Assembly (NCBI GenBank): GCA_938021455.1
Contig: CALIGP010000299.1
Location: 1-13,726 of the forward strand
Source: an uncultured Lewinella sp.
GTDB taxonomy: Bacteria > Bacteroidota > Bacteroidia > Chitinophagales > Saprospiraceae
Direction: 5' to 3'
DNA: 13,726 bases
This document shows positions 7,901 through 13,275 of this stretch, piece after piece. Position numbers and translations under genes: made by a program. Within the stretch, counting starts at the first letter, position 1. Each line of letters begins with the position of its first letter. The notes below the pieces were generated by a model. It had not been told where the DNA came from, searched no databases, and saw nothing but the letters and a program-made list of their open reading frames with translations.

Positions 7901-8531
7901 TACCTTTTACATCTGCCTCTAATTTCACATCAAAGTGAACCTCTCCACCGATCCCTTTTTCAGCGATGGTCCGCAAGCTGTCCAGATAGAATTCCATCTT
8001 CTTGTGCTGAGCGGCGTAGTGATAGCCTACGTCAAAGTCTTCGAGATCAACAACTACCCCACCCCAGTCAATGGCAGGGTTTAGTAAACTGTGTAACGCC
8101 GGCGGCGCGTCCTGGTCAGTCTTATTGGAGGGGTTCCCAAAATTAGCTACCCCCATGGAATCCCGCTTAACGTAAAGCCCTCCGCCACGGATTCGGACCT
8201 GCTGAACCATCAGGGTGTCCCTCAATAACTTACTAAGCGAAACGGCTCCAACAAATTTCTCTGCGGATAGCAGAGCGGGCTCTGAAGAAGGTCGCTCACT
8301 ATCCCGAAGCTGCAGGCTATCAATCGTGACATTTAGTACGGGAAAGGTACTCCAGAACCTAAAGTCAAGATCAGCGAAAGCGACCTCAAGCCCCGTCTTC
8401 TCCGCCAGGTCATCGAGCATCTCTTGCTTACTTGACTCCAGATAGGAATTAATGGCGACCCCCACACCTGCCAGCAAGAGCAGCAAAATGGCCAATAACA
8501 CCAGTAAAACACGAAGAATCTTTCTAAACAT
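4995..8531 (-). CDS. Large AsmA-like envelope protein
   Basis: The 1178-residue product has one N-terminal membrane helix (about residues 5-28, almost all Leu/Val/Ile/Ala), then a long beta-rich region of short alternating strands, as in AsmA/TamB/YhdP-type proteins that form hydrophobic grooves bridging the periplasm and help lipid traffic or outer-membrane homeostasis. An AsmA N-terminal-like block (FWSTFPVLNVTIDSLQL, about 58-74) is followed by repeated beta segments. The last AsmA-like C-terminal region (about 960-1110) contains GEIDLRLTDGEISNWPILQE and a PLLVNMNFDSGQVWLPET block. The final 30 or so residues are strongly basic (ERALRKAARQERRRGRRSK), predicted to face a negatively charged surface or to be disordered. 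The ATG at 8531 begins just before the anchor helix. The stop is a tandem TAG TAA. This length is common for the family in Bacteroidota; the lipid substrate is unknown. Confidence 0.9.
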   Translation of the reverse strand: MFRKILRVLLVLLAILLLLLAGVGVAINSYLESSKQEMLDDLAEKTGLEVAFADLDFRFWSTFPVLNVTIDSLQLRDSERPSSEPALLSAEKFVGAVSLSKLLRDTLMVQQVRIRGGGLYVKRDSMGVANFGNPSNKTDQDAPPALHSLLNPAIDWGGVVVDLEDFDVGYHYAAQHKKMEFYLDSLRTIAEKGIGGEVHFDVKLEADVKGIAFNTLKGHYLDNSSLSGEAWLTMRDTAWALAPTYFFVNEEPYNIGLLIGRNGRKELDLEIKKAAINYQEVLALLPEALQKKLGKYRISGPFQADVSVRERPDRPKDPEISVDFSIAGHDVAIGKYFFGKLHTSGNFTNRLAVGQGGIAGSKKNFLIRLDSTEGYWGKLLVKMPQAVLRGTRNDLRLRAPVQAFGPSDEINDVVKTRDFIFKGGRFRLKTYVDASLNSVDEIITTSDGDLTFRNVDVLYRPAGILFPLRSLELGKRDKDIRFSLQSIARKSDFAFGLEGKLDNLLPLLLDRPAENIRTDVTLTSPRLGWTDFLNIFGEDGVLSSEEEMSDKQRKESMKKALLGLQGAFRPHIEVQIDTVAYFDVFSVKDFKTGMRFDGDTLVLERTTFEWEESDIDLSARLGLGQSAQTPFQLGINTEDLNLNRLRPSLEYFGLSLPEGLDSLPTDLNIDFYHKGVIDDTFGIAAGYNFGKLAFEEGTGNQFAGTLDYRPGAEGIQSQLQLDGDPSFINHLFAAEDFFFGAGKFHIDLDMVGTPAKLSDLIENSSLRLQIDSSRITYRPAAVYLPIRKFVVDAKNEQATFELQLFSEFTRSNVNVSGVMDRLTAFLYPDMGRTFSMKADATAQSVRLSDFQYLMPPDLAETVQTKTDSASFNLRQSLVAVEGIFSSFRPDISLKVDTFFANDGTEFTDIYAGFRRDDSTRLILEKSGFSIAGGEVQLSANYDYNKEKNFPFAVEWKTDSLALNALSEKANNFRGLDGAMPKVLRGMLFTEGKFQGQLNDRQKMVLMDQTVGEIDLRLTDGEISNWPILQEIGRKLKMRKRFERVKMTPLLVNMNFDSGQVWLPETEIQSTPLQLFVEGRYDTLGGADLLISIPLRNIGRGVLTEVPPLTGYAQAGRKVYLVVENDENGELKVRFRLGRKRYFRDRGRLEELKSIKVAERALRKAARQERRRGRRSKEK

Positions 8532-8685
8532 AGTAGGGATGCAGCGCCAGAAATTTTATTCCTTTACGGCCAACGATAGGGAAACCCGACATAAAGGTAA
8601 GGTGTTCGTCGGCTGGGGCGCGTTCTTGTTTGGTAGTGGCGTGTGCGCAATCAAAATTGCAAACGAAATGATGCTGATTGCTAAC

Positions 8686-8714
8686 GAGCGAACAGCATTC
8701 AGGCTGTTCGGCTC
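8686..8714. other. Strong hairpin of unknown role
   Basis: GAGCGAACAGC (8686-8696) pairs with GCTGTTCG (8703-8710) plus CTC (8712-8714) with a single bulged G, giving 11 bp around a 6-nt loop (ATTCAG). No T-tract follows on either strand, so it is not a simple terminator. It could be part of a structured leader of the AsmA-like gene (minus) or of a small RNA (plus). Confidence 0.5.
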
Positions 8715-8818
8715 TGTCCACTGAAAATTCTGTCGAAGAAGGTTCGCCTAGCACCTTGGTTGTACATATATTTAGGCACACAGGTAGTCGTCTTTTCCGG
8801 CGCTACCGCAGGTGCATG

Positions 8819-8865
8819 GAAAAGTCTGCAAAAGCAGTGATGCTGACCGTAAGACTTTTCTTTTA
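8819..8865 (+). terminator. Terminator-like hairpin with T-rich tail in the divergent gap
   Basis: GAAAAGTCT (8819-8827) pairs with AGACTTTTC (8852-8860). The loop contains an inner AGCA/TGCT stem (8833-8836 with 8841-8844). TTTTCTTTT (8856-8864) follows or overlaps the descending arm. The T-rich side is on the plus strand, yet no plus-strand gene lies immediately upstream, so if it is a terminator it would end an unannotated transcript or attenuate one. The stem is AT-rich, which lowers confidence. Confidence 0.42.
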
Positions 8866-8933
8866 TTCCCTTAATAATTGCCCCTCCGCAAATAACCGAC
8901 ACAAACAGCGCCCTAACCTTACCCCTGATTAGC

Positions 8934-8941
8934 TACTTTTG
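8934..8941 (+). promoter_or_regulatory. Candidate -7 box for the TonB-dependent receptor gene
   Basis: TACTTTTG matches TAnnTTTG exactly and lies 23 bp before the receptor ATG, giving a short leader. No TTTG -33 box is seen at standard spacing. Position and perfect match make it more credible than a random hit, but it remains unproven. Confidence 0.42.
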
Positions 8942-8964
8942 CGGCTGCTTACCGAACTTCAGCT

Positions 8965-11295
8965 ATGCGCCCCTACCTGCTACTTTTCCTTTTTTCCATC
9001 CTCACCACTGCTCTGTCAGCACAGTCTGCGATCATTCGTGGTAACGTTTACGACAACGACAACGGTGACCCCATTGCCTTTGGCACCGTACAGCTTACGG
9101 GAGTGGATGGGCTCAATAAAGGTGACAATACCAACATCGATGGTTTCTTCAGCTTCGCTAATCTACCCGTTGGCGATTACAAGTTGATCGCTTCTTACAT
9201 CGGTTATGAGACCGTGGAGTTCGACATCAACATCGCCGTTGAAAACGAGATTGAGTACAAACGTATATCCTTACTCCCCAGTGGTGTAAGCCTGACGACC
9301 GTAGACGTAAGCGCCCGGCGAGAGCAAGCCCGCTCCGACGTGGCCGTCTCCAAAGTAACCTTCAGTAGTGAAGAGATCATGAGCGTCCCCTCCACAGGTG
9401 GTGAGCCAGACATTGCCCAGTACCTGACGGTACTACCCGGTGTGGTAAGTTCAGGCGACCAGGGTGGCCAGCTCTACATCCGGGGTGGTAGCCCGGTGCA
9501 AAACAAGTTATTACTGGATGGGATGACCATCTACAACCCCTTCCATAGTATCGGTTTATTCTCCGTTTTTGAGACGGAGGCCATCCGCTCAGCGGATGTC
9601 TACACCGGCGGTTTCAACGCGGAACATGGCGGTCGGATTTCTGCCATCGTTGACATTAAAACCCGCGAAGGAGACAAGAAAAAGTTCGGCGGGCTGGTCT
9701 CTGCCAGCCCTTTCCAAGCGAAAGTTCTCGCTGAAGGGCCCATCAAAAAACTCAATGACTCTGGCAGCAGCATCAGCTTCCTGCTAACGGCTAAACGTAG
9801 TTTGCTGCCCGAAACGAGTAAGTCCATTTACGAATATGCCGTACAGGACAACTTCTTCAACCTGGGAGACAGCTCTAACCTCACGGCAGGAGACATCGGC
9901 CTGCCCTATAATTACCAGGATATTTACGGCAAAGTCAGTCTCGTAGGTGGTAACGGCTCTAAGCTGAACCTCTTCGGGTTCAACTTCACGGACGATTTCG
10001 AAGTCCCCTCCATTGCCGCCCTGGCCTGGACAAACAACGGCGGCGGGGCTAGCTTCAACATCGTACCGCCCAGCAGCAACGTCGTCATCAACGGCGTCAT
10101 TTCCGCTTCGACCTATGACGTAAGCCTGGCCGAACGAGACGGCGCTCCGCGAAGCAGCACCGTAGCCAACTACACCGCTCGACTTGACTTCACTTACTTC
10201 GGCGGGAATAACGAGATCTCCTACGGCTTTGATTACAACGGCGTGAATACCAACTTCACTTTCGTCAATCCGTTGGGAATTACCTTCCAGCAGGAAGACT
10301 TCACCACCGAGCTCAACGGCTACGCAAAATACAAAGGCACCTTCGGCAAATTGATCTTTGAGCCTGGCCTGCGGATGCAGTACTACGCGAGTCAGAACAC
10401 CTTCAGCCTGGAGCCACGCCTGGGCATGAAGTTCAATGCGACCGACAATATTCGCTTCAAGGCCGCTGGTGGCCTCTACAGTCAGAATTTGATCTCTACC
10501 CAGAACGACCTGGACATTGTCAACTTCTTTACCGGCTTCCTCGTAGGCCCGGAGGGCACCCTCTTTGAACCAGACGGCGAGACGGCTGCTTCGGACAATC
10601 TCCAGAAAGCAACCCACGCCATCGTCGGTATTGAGGTAGACGCTAACAATAAGCTCACTTTCAACCTGGAAGGTTATTACAAGGGCTTCAATCAGCTCAT
10701 TGAGTTGAACCGGAATAAGCTGCGGGCTACCGACCCCAACTTCGTCACCCTTGATGGCGTTGCCTACGGTGGGGACATCAGCGGAGAATACCGCAGCGGA
10801 CGTGTCTTTCTGGCGGCGAACTACAGCCTTGGTTTTGTTACCCGCGACGACGGAGAGCAGGAATACCCCACCAGCTTTGATCGCCGACATAACGTAAACG
10901 CCTACGGCACCTACATTTTTGGCGGTGACAATGCCTGGGAATTCGGCTTCCGTTTCAACTTCGGTTCTGCTTTCCCCTTCACCCAAACACTGGGCTTCAT
11001 CGAAGACCCTGATCTGACGACCGCTCCCGTCCTCCCTAGTATCCTGACGGGCAACGGCGATCTGGGCGTTCTGCTTAGCCCCGACCGGAACGGCGGGCGC
11101 CTGAGCGATTTCCACCGATTGGACCTTTCCTTACAGCGCACCTTCGAGTTCGGCACCGATAGCCGACTGGAGGTCACCGCCAGTGTAACCAATGCCTATA
11201 ACCGGGAGAACATCTTCTACGTCGACCGGATCACGAACTCCCGCGTAAACCAGCTACCGATTCTGCCTAGTTTGAGTGGGACTTTTTACTGGTAG
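8965..11295 (+). CDS. TonB-dependent outer-membrane receptor with carboxypeptidase-regulatory-like domain
   Basis: This 776-residue protein should be an outer-membrane beta-barrel importing a ligand with TonB/ExbBD energy. Residues 1-20 are a signal peptide ending in LSAQ. About 22-105 form a carboxypeptidase-D regulatory-like beta-sandwich (IIRGNVYDNDNGDPIAFGTV, later IASYIGYETVEF). TTVDVSAR (111-118) resembles a TonB box. The plug domain spans about 125-235 with LYIRGGSPVQNKLLLDGM and a TGGFNAEHGGR stretch. The remainder alternates amphipathic strands to a C-terminal FYW, as expected for a barrel recognised by Bam. It is shorter than SusC proteins (about 1000 residues) and has no SusD partner next to it, so it is not a typical polysaccharide-utilisation receptor. 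The ligand cannot be deduced. The stop codon runs directly into a heptamer repeat array. Confidence 0.94.
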   Translation: MRPYLLLFLFSILTTALSAQSAIIRGNVYDNDNGDPIAFGTVQLTGVDGLNKGDNTNIDGFFSFANLPVGDYKLIASYIGYETVEFDINIAVENEIEYKRISLLPSGVSLTTVDVSARREQARSDVAVSKVTFSSEEIMSVPSTGGEPDIAQYLTVLPGVVSSGDQGGQLYIRGGSPVQNKLLLDGMTIYNPFHSIGLFSVFETEAIRSADVYTGGFNAEHGGRISAIVDIKTREGDKKKFGGLVSASPFQAKVLAEGPIKKLNDSGSSISFLLTAKRSLLPETSKSIYEYAVQDNFFNLGDSSNLTAGDIGLPYNYQDIYGKVSLVGGNGSKLNLFGFNFTDDFEVPSIAALAWTNNGGGASFNIVPPSSNVVINGVISASTYDVSLAERDGAPRSSTVANYTARLDFTYFGGNNEISYGFDYNGVNTNFTFVNPLGITFQQEDFTTELNGYAKYKGTFGKLIFEPGLRMQYYASQNTFSLEPRLGMKFNATDNIRFKAAGGLYSQNLISTQNDLDIVNFFTGFLVGPEGTLFEPDGETAASDNLQKATHAIVGIEVDANNKLTFNLEGYYKGFNQLIELNRNKLRATDPNFVTLDGVAYGGDISGEYRSGRVFLAANYSLGFVTRDDGEQEYPTSFDRRHNVNAYGTYIFGGDNAWEFGFRFNFGSAFPFTQTLGFIEDPDLTTAPVLPSILTGNGDLGVLLSPDRNGGRLSDFHRLDLSLQRTFEFGTDSRLEVTASVTNAYNRENIFYVDRITNSRVNQLPILPSLSGTFYW

Positions 11296-11346
11296 GGGTT
11301 GCGGGTTGCGGGTTGCGGGTTGCGGGTTGCGGGTTGCGGGTTGCGG
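11296..11346 (+). repeat. Seven perfect GGGTTGC heptamers directly after the receptor stop
   Basis: Seven uninterrupted copies of GGGTTGC (11296-11344) plus GG begin at the base after the TAG stop; the G of the stop extends the first G-run. The G-runs of three are separated by 4-nt TTGC loops, fitting the canonical intramolecular G-quadruplex pattern on the plus (coding) strand. A GGAAAAAATG stretch follows. There is no hairpin terminator. Confidence 0.95.
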
Positions 11347-11437
11347 AAAAAATGAAAAACGGTCTGTCCGTCTAGAATTAGAGACAAATAAATTCGCTAT
11401 TTCAGATAAGGCCCATTAACCGTGTTGCAACTCCAAT

Positions 11438-11845
11438 ATGCAAAAGATCAAATACGCCCAACTAAATGCCCGACAGAAAGAAACATACAACTTTCAGAAG
11501 GTTTCAGCTATACTTGCTGATTATGGCTATGCTACCATTAAACTGAATGATGACTGGAATGGTGCTGACTTCATAGCTCAACATATCAATGGCAAGGACT
11601 ATCTAAAAATCCAACTGAAGAGCAGGCTAACCTTCGATAAAAAGTATATAGACAGAGAAATATTTATCTGCTTTCCTTACCTGGGCCAGTGGTATTTATT
11701 TGATCACGACTCGACCCTAGCAAATTTCCTTGCTGAGTTTTCAGAAGGCATGCTAACGTCAAAGTCTTGGACAGAAAAAGGGCATTACTCGTGGGGAACG
11801 CTAAGCGTAAAAATTATGGAACTACTGGAAGATTTGAGACTTTAG
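11438..11845 (+). CDS. Orphan hypothetical protein with a PD-(D/E)XK-like motif
   Basis: The 135-residue product is AT-richer than its neighbours. An N-terminal helix (NARQKETYNFQKVSAILADYG, about residues 10-30) precedes KLNDDWNGAD (35-44) and then DYLKIQLKSR (54-63). An acidic residue (Asp44) about 15 positions before a Q-x-K (Gln59, Lys61) in a predicted strand is the layout of restriction-endonuclease-like PD-(D/E)XK folds, with Q-x-K replacing E-x-K. The central LGQWYLFDHD and a late TEKGHYSWG block look family-specific. From memory, similar short proteins with a GADF...LKVQLKSR core are found as hypothetical proteins in many bacteria; this was not checked by search. There is no partner methylase or toxin-antitoxin mate beside it. 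It lies alone between repeat arrays, suggesting an acquired gene. Nuclease activity is a hypothesis only. Confidence 0.75.
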   Translation: MQKIKYAQLNARQKETYNFQKVSAILADYGYATIKLNDDWNGADFIAQHINGKDYLKIQLKSRLTFDKKYIDREIFICFPYLGQWYLFDHDSTLANFLAEFSEGMLTSKSWTEKGHYSWGTLSVKIMELLEDLRL

Positions 11846-11882
11846 GGCGTTCATACGCTGCGTTTCAACTCACATTGCACCT

Positions 11883-11900
11883 CCCCGATAGCTATCGGGG
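11883..11900. repeat. Perfect 18-bp palindrome
   Basis: CCCCGATAGCTATCGGGG equals its own reverse complement. In RNA it would fold as a 7-bp stem with an AGCT loop. No T-tract follows on either strand, so a terminator is not supported. It lies 38 bp after the stop of the orphan gene, inside the convergent interval. A dispersed repeat or protein-binding site is possible. Confidence 0.8.
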
Positions 11901-11953
11901 CCGCGCCAGAAAATTTCATCTCAGCGACGGGAGGCAAGACGTACCGCGAAGAA

Positions 11954-11995
11954 AATCGAATATCATCTATCGCCCATCATCTATCGCCTATCTTC
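11954..11995 (-). repeat. Degenerate heptamer tandem repeat directly after the small membrane protein stop
   Basis: Read on the minus strand from the base after TAG, six 7-nt units follow: GAAGATA, GGCGATA, GATGATG, GGCGATA, GATGATA, TTCGATT. All have GAT at positions 4-6. The middle four also form a 14-nt direct repeat (ATCATCTATCGCC at 11962 and 11976 on the plus strand). Confidence 0.82.
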
Positions 11996-12217
11996 CTACG
12001 CCTCTTCCCGGTCCCAATCCGTTTGCGCCACGTAGATCATCACGATACCAATGAGCACCATGCCCAGCCGCACGGCAAAAGAGAAGCCGACGTTCATTCG
12101 GTATAGCCAGTCCAGGAAGATCAGGTCCACACCGACCATGTTGAGGAAGAGTGTGACGATACCGATCATCAACAGGAGGAATCCAATAACGGTGATGGTG
12201 GTGGAATACTTGATCAT
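11996..12217 (-). CDS. Small two-helix inner-membrane protein
   Basis: From the ATG at 12217 the product has 73 residues: a helix at about 6-27 (Ile/Leu/Val/Met-rich), a short loop with LDWLYRMN, a second helix at about 46-65, and an acidic tail TDWDREEA. Such tiny membrane proteins are common and uncharacterised. A longer form starting at 12256 adds 13 residues (beginning MGLIVVLQ), but it would leave only 12 bp to the divergent lyase gene and no room for two promoters. The shorter start leaves 51 bp with an inverted repeat in the middle, so I prefer it. The stop is followed at once by a heptamer array. No function is recognised. Confidence 0.72.
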   Translation of the reverse strand: MIKYSTTITVIGFLLLMIGIVTLFLNMVGVDLIFLDWLYRMNVGFSFAVRLGMVLIGIVMIYVAQTDWDREEA

Positions 12218-12225
12218 CGGGGATA

Positions 12226-12243
12226 TAGTTTTTTGTAAAACTA
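12226..12243. promoter_or_regulatory. Inverted repeat between divergent starts
   Basis: TAGTTTT (12226-12232) and AAAACTA (12237-12243) form a perfect 7-bp inverted repeat with a TTGT spacer. It sits almost midway between the divergent ATGs at 12217 and 12269. Both strands read TAGTTTT, a partial match to the Bacteroidota -7 box, so the element may be a pair of back-to-back promoter boxes or an operator serving both genes. Evidence is positional. Confidence 0.38.
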
Positions 12244-12268
12244 CAATCAAGCCCATGGTGTTGAGGCA

Positions 12269-13192
12269 ATGAGCTTTAATTTTACCGACAAAGGATATTC
12301 TTTCTGTTTTACCCGCTTACCTAACCACGTTTTGCCCAACCACCACCCCATCAAGATCATCGAGTGCCCCCGTGATGCCATGCAGGGGCGCCACGATTTT
12401 ATTCCCTCGAAAACGAAGGCTGCTTACCTGCAGCAGTTACTAGCTTGCGGCTTTGACACCCTGGATTTCGGGAGCTTCGTCTCTCCGAAAGCCATCCCGC
12501 AAATGCGGGACACCGCCGAAGTGCTTGGCCTGCTCGACCTGAGCAAGACCGACACCAAACTGTTGGCTATCGTAGCCAACCGCCGGGGCGCGGAAGCGGC
12601 CCTGTCTCATCCTGAAATCGACTACCTCGGCTACCCCTTCAGCGTCAGCGAGACCTTTCAACTTAGAAATACCAATGCTACTCTGGCGGAGAGTCTGGAA
12701 CGAGTAAAGCAGATTCAGGAACTCACCCTTGCCGCTGGCAAGGAGATGGTCCTTTACCTCAGCATGGGCTTCGGAAACCCCTATGGAGACCCCTGGAATG
12801 TAGAAGTGGTAGAACAGTGGTTAAGTCGCCTTGCCCAACTCGGCATCCGCATCTTCCAGCTGTCGGATACCATCGGCGTGGGCGACCCCGTTAACATCCA
12901 CTACCTGTTTAGTAACCTCATTCCCCGCTATCCGGACCTGGAGATCGGTGCTCACCTGCACACGACACCGGATACCTGGGAAGAGAAGATCGCCGCCGCC
13001 GCCAAAGGCGGCTGCCTGCGCTACGACGGCGCCATCCGTGGCTTCGGTGGCTGCCCCATGGCCAAAGACGACCTAACCGGTAATATGCCAACGGAGAACC
13101 TGTTCCACCACTTCGGCTTTGAGCGGACGGGGGTGGAGCGGGAGGCTTTTTTGGAAGCGATGGTAGGGTCGGGAAAGGTGTTTTTGGAGTAA
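12269..13192 (+). CDS. Hydroxymethylglutaryl-CoA lyase family protein
   Basis: The 307-residue product fits the HMG-CoA lyase family, which cleaves 3-hydroxy-3-methylglutaryl-CoA to acetoacetate and acetyl-CoA in leucine breakdown. Matching landmarks are IIECPRDAMQG (30-40, with Arg35 and Asp36 equivalent to the catalytic Arg-Asp pair), FGSFVSPKAIPQM (67-79), LSDTIGVG (198-205), the metal ligands His229 and His231 in GAHLHT, and GFGGCPMA (258-265) with the reactive-loop Cys262, then GNMPTENL. The usual H-D-T after the second histidine is H-T-T here, a noticeable difference near the active site, though key residues are kept. The N-terminus is about 20 residues longer than the core needs; no other ATG precedes the first motif, but a TTG codon at residue 22 would also fit. 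No other leucine-pathway gene is adjacent. Confidence 0.9.
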   Translation: MSFNFTDKGYSFCFTRLPNHVLPNHHPIKIIECPRDAMQGRHDFIPSKTKAAYLQQLLACGFDTLDFGSFVSPKAIPQMRDTAEVLGLLDLSKTDTKLLAIVANRRGAEAALSHPEIDYLGYPFSVSETFQLRNTNATLAESLERVKQIQELTLAAGKEMVLYLSMGFGNPYGDPWNVEVVEQWLSRLAQLGIRIFQLSDTIGVGDPVNIHYLFSNLIPRYPDLEIGAHLHTTPDTWEEKIAAAAKGGCLRYDGAIRGFGGCPMAKDDLTGNMPTENLFHHFGFERTGVEREAFLEAMVGSGKVFLE

Positions 13193-13196
13193 AGTA

Positions 13197-13240
13197 AAAA
13201 CTGGTGAACCCCGGTCAATACGGAGCCCACCAGTTTAAAC
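13197..13240. terminator. Hairpin terminator between convergent genes
   Basis: AAACTGGTG (13198-13206) pairs with CACCAGTTT (13228-13236) around a 21-nt loop that contains a small CCG/CGG inner pairing. On the minus strand the stem is followed by TTTTT (13200-13196), and on the plus strand by TTTAAAC, so the stronger termination signal is for the cytochrome-like gene. It starts 4 bp after the lyase stop and probably serves both genes. Confidence 0.55.
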
Positions 13241-13275
13241 ACCAACAGGAGTCTTGTTAGTCGAGGCGATTCTAT

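Larger units (their letters stand above)
8532..8964. other. 433-bp divergent intergenic region, non-coding as far as seen
   Basis: The region separates the starts of the AsmA-like gene (minus) and the TonB receptor (plus). Overlapping short frames exist on both strands (8524-8781, 8678-8932, 8699-8902) but none has recognisable protein features and they overlap one another. It holds two clear inverted repeats (8686-8714 and 8819-8860) and a candidate -7 box (8934-8941). I see no tRNA and no recognisable tmRNA, RNase P or SRP RNA signature. Confidence 0.6.

Noticed and set aside
8678..8932. Short plus-strand ORF in the divergent gap
   Set aside because: It overlaps other short frames on both strands, crosses both hairpins, and its sequence is unlike a folded or secreted protein.
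9784..11115. 443-codon open frame antisense to the TonB receptor
   Set aside because: It is in exact antisense register, where stops appear only opposite TTA, CTA or TCA codons, which are rare in this gene. Its translation shows no domain, signal peptide or sensible composition.
8965..11295. SusC of a polysaccharide-utilisation locus
   Set aside because: The protein is about 200-250 residues shorter than typical SusC, and no SusD-like lipoprotein or glycosidase follows it.
11883..11900. Intrinsic terminator at the perfect palindrome
   Set aside because: No T-run follows the stem on either strand.
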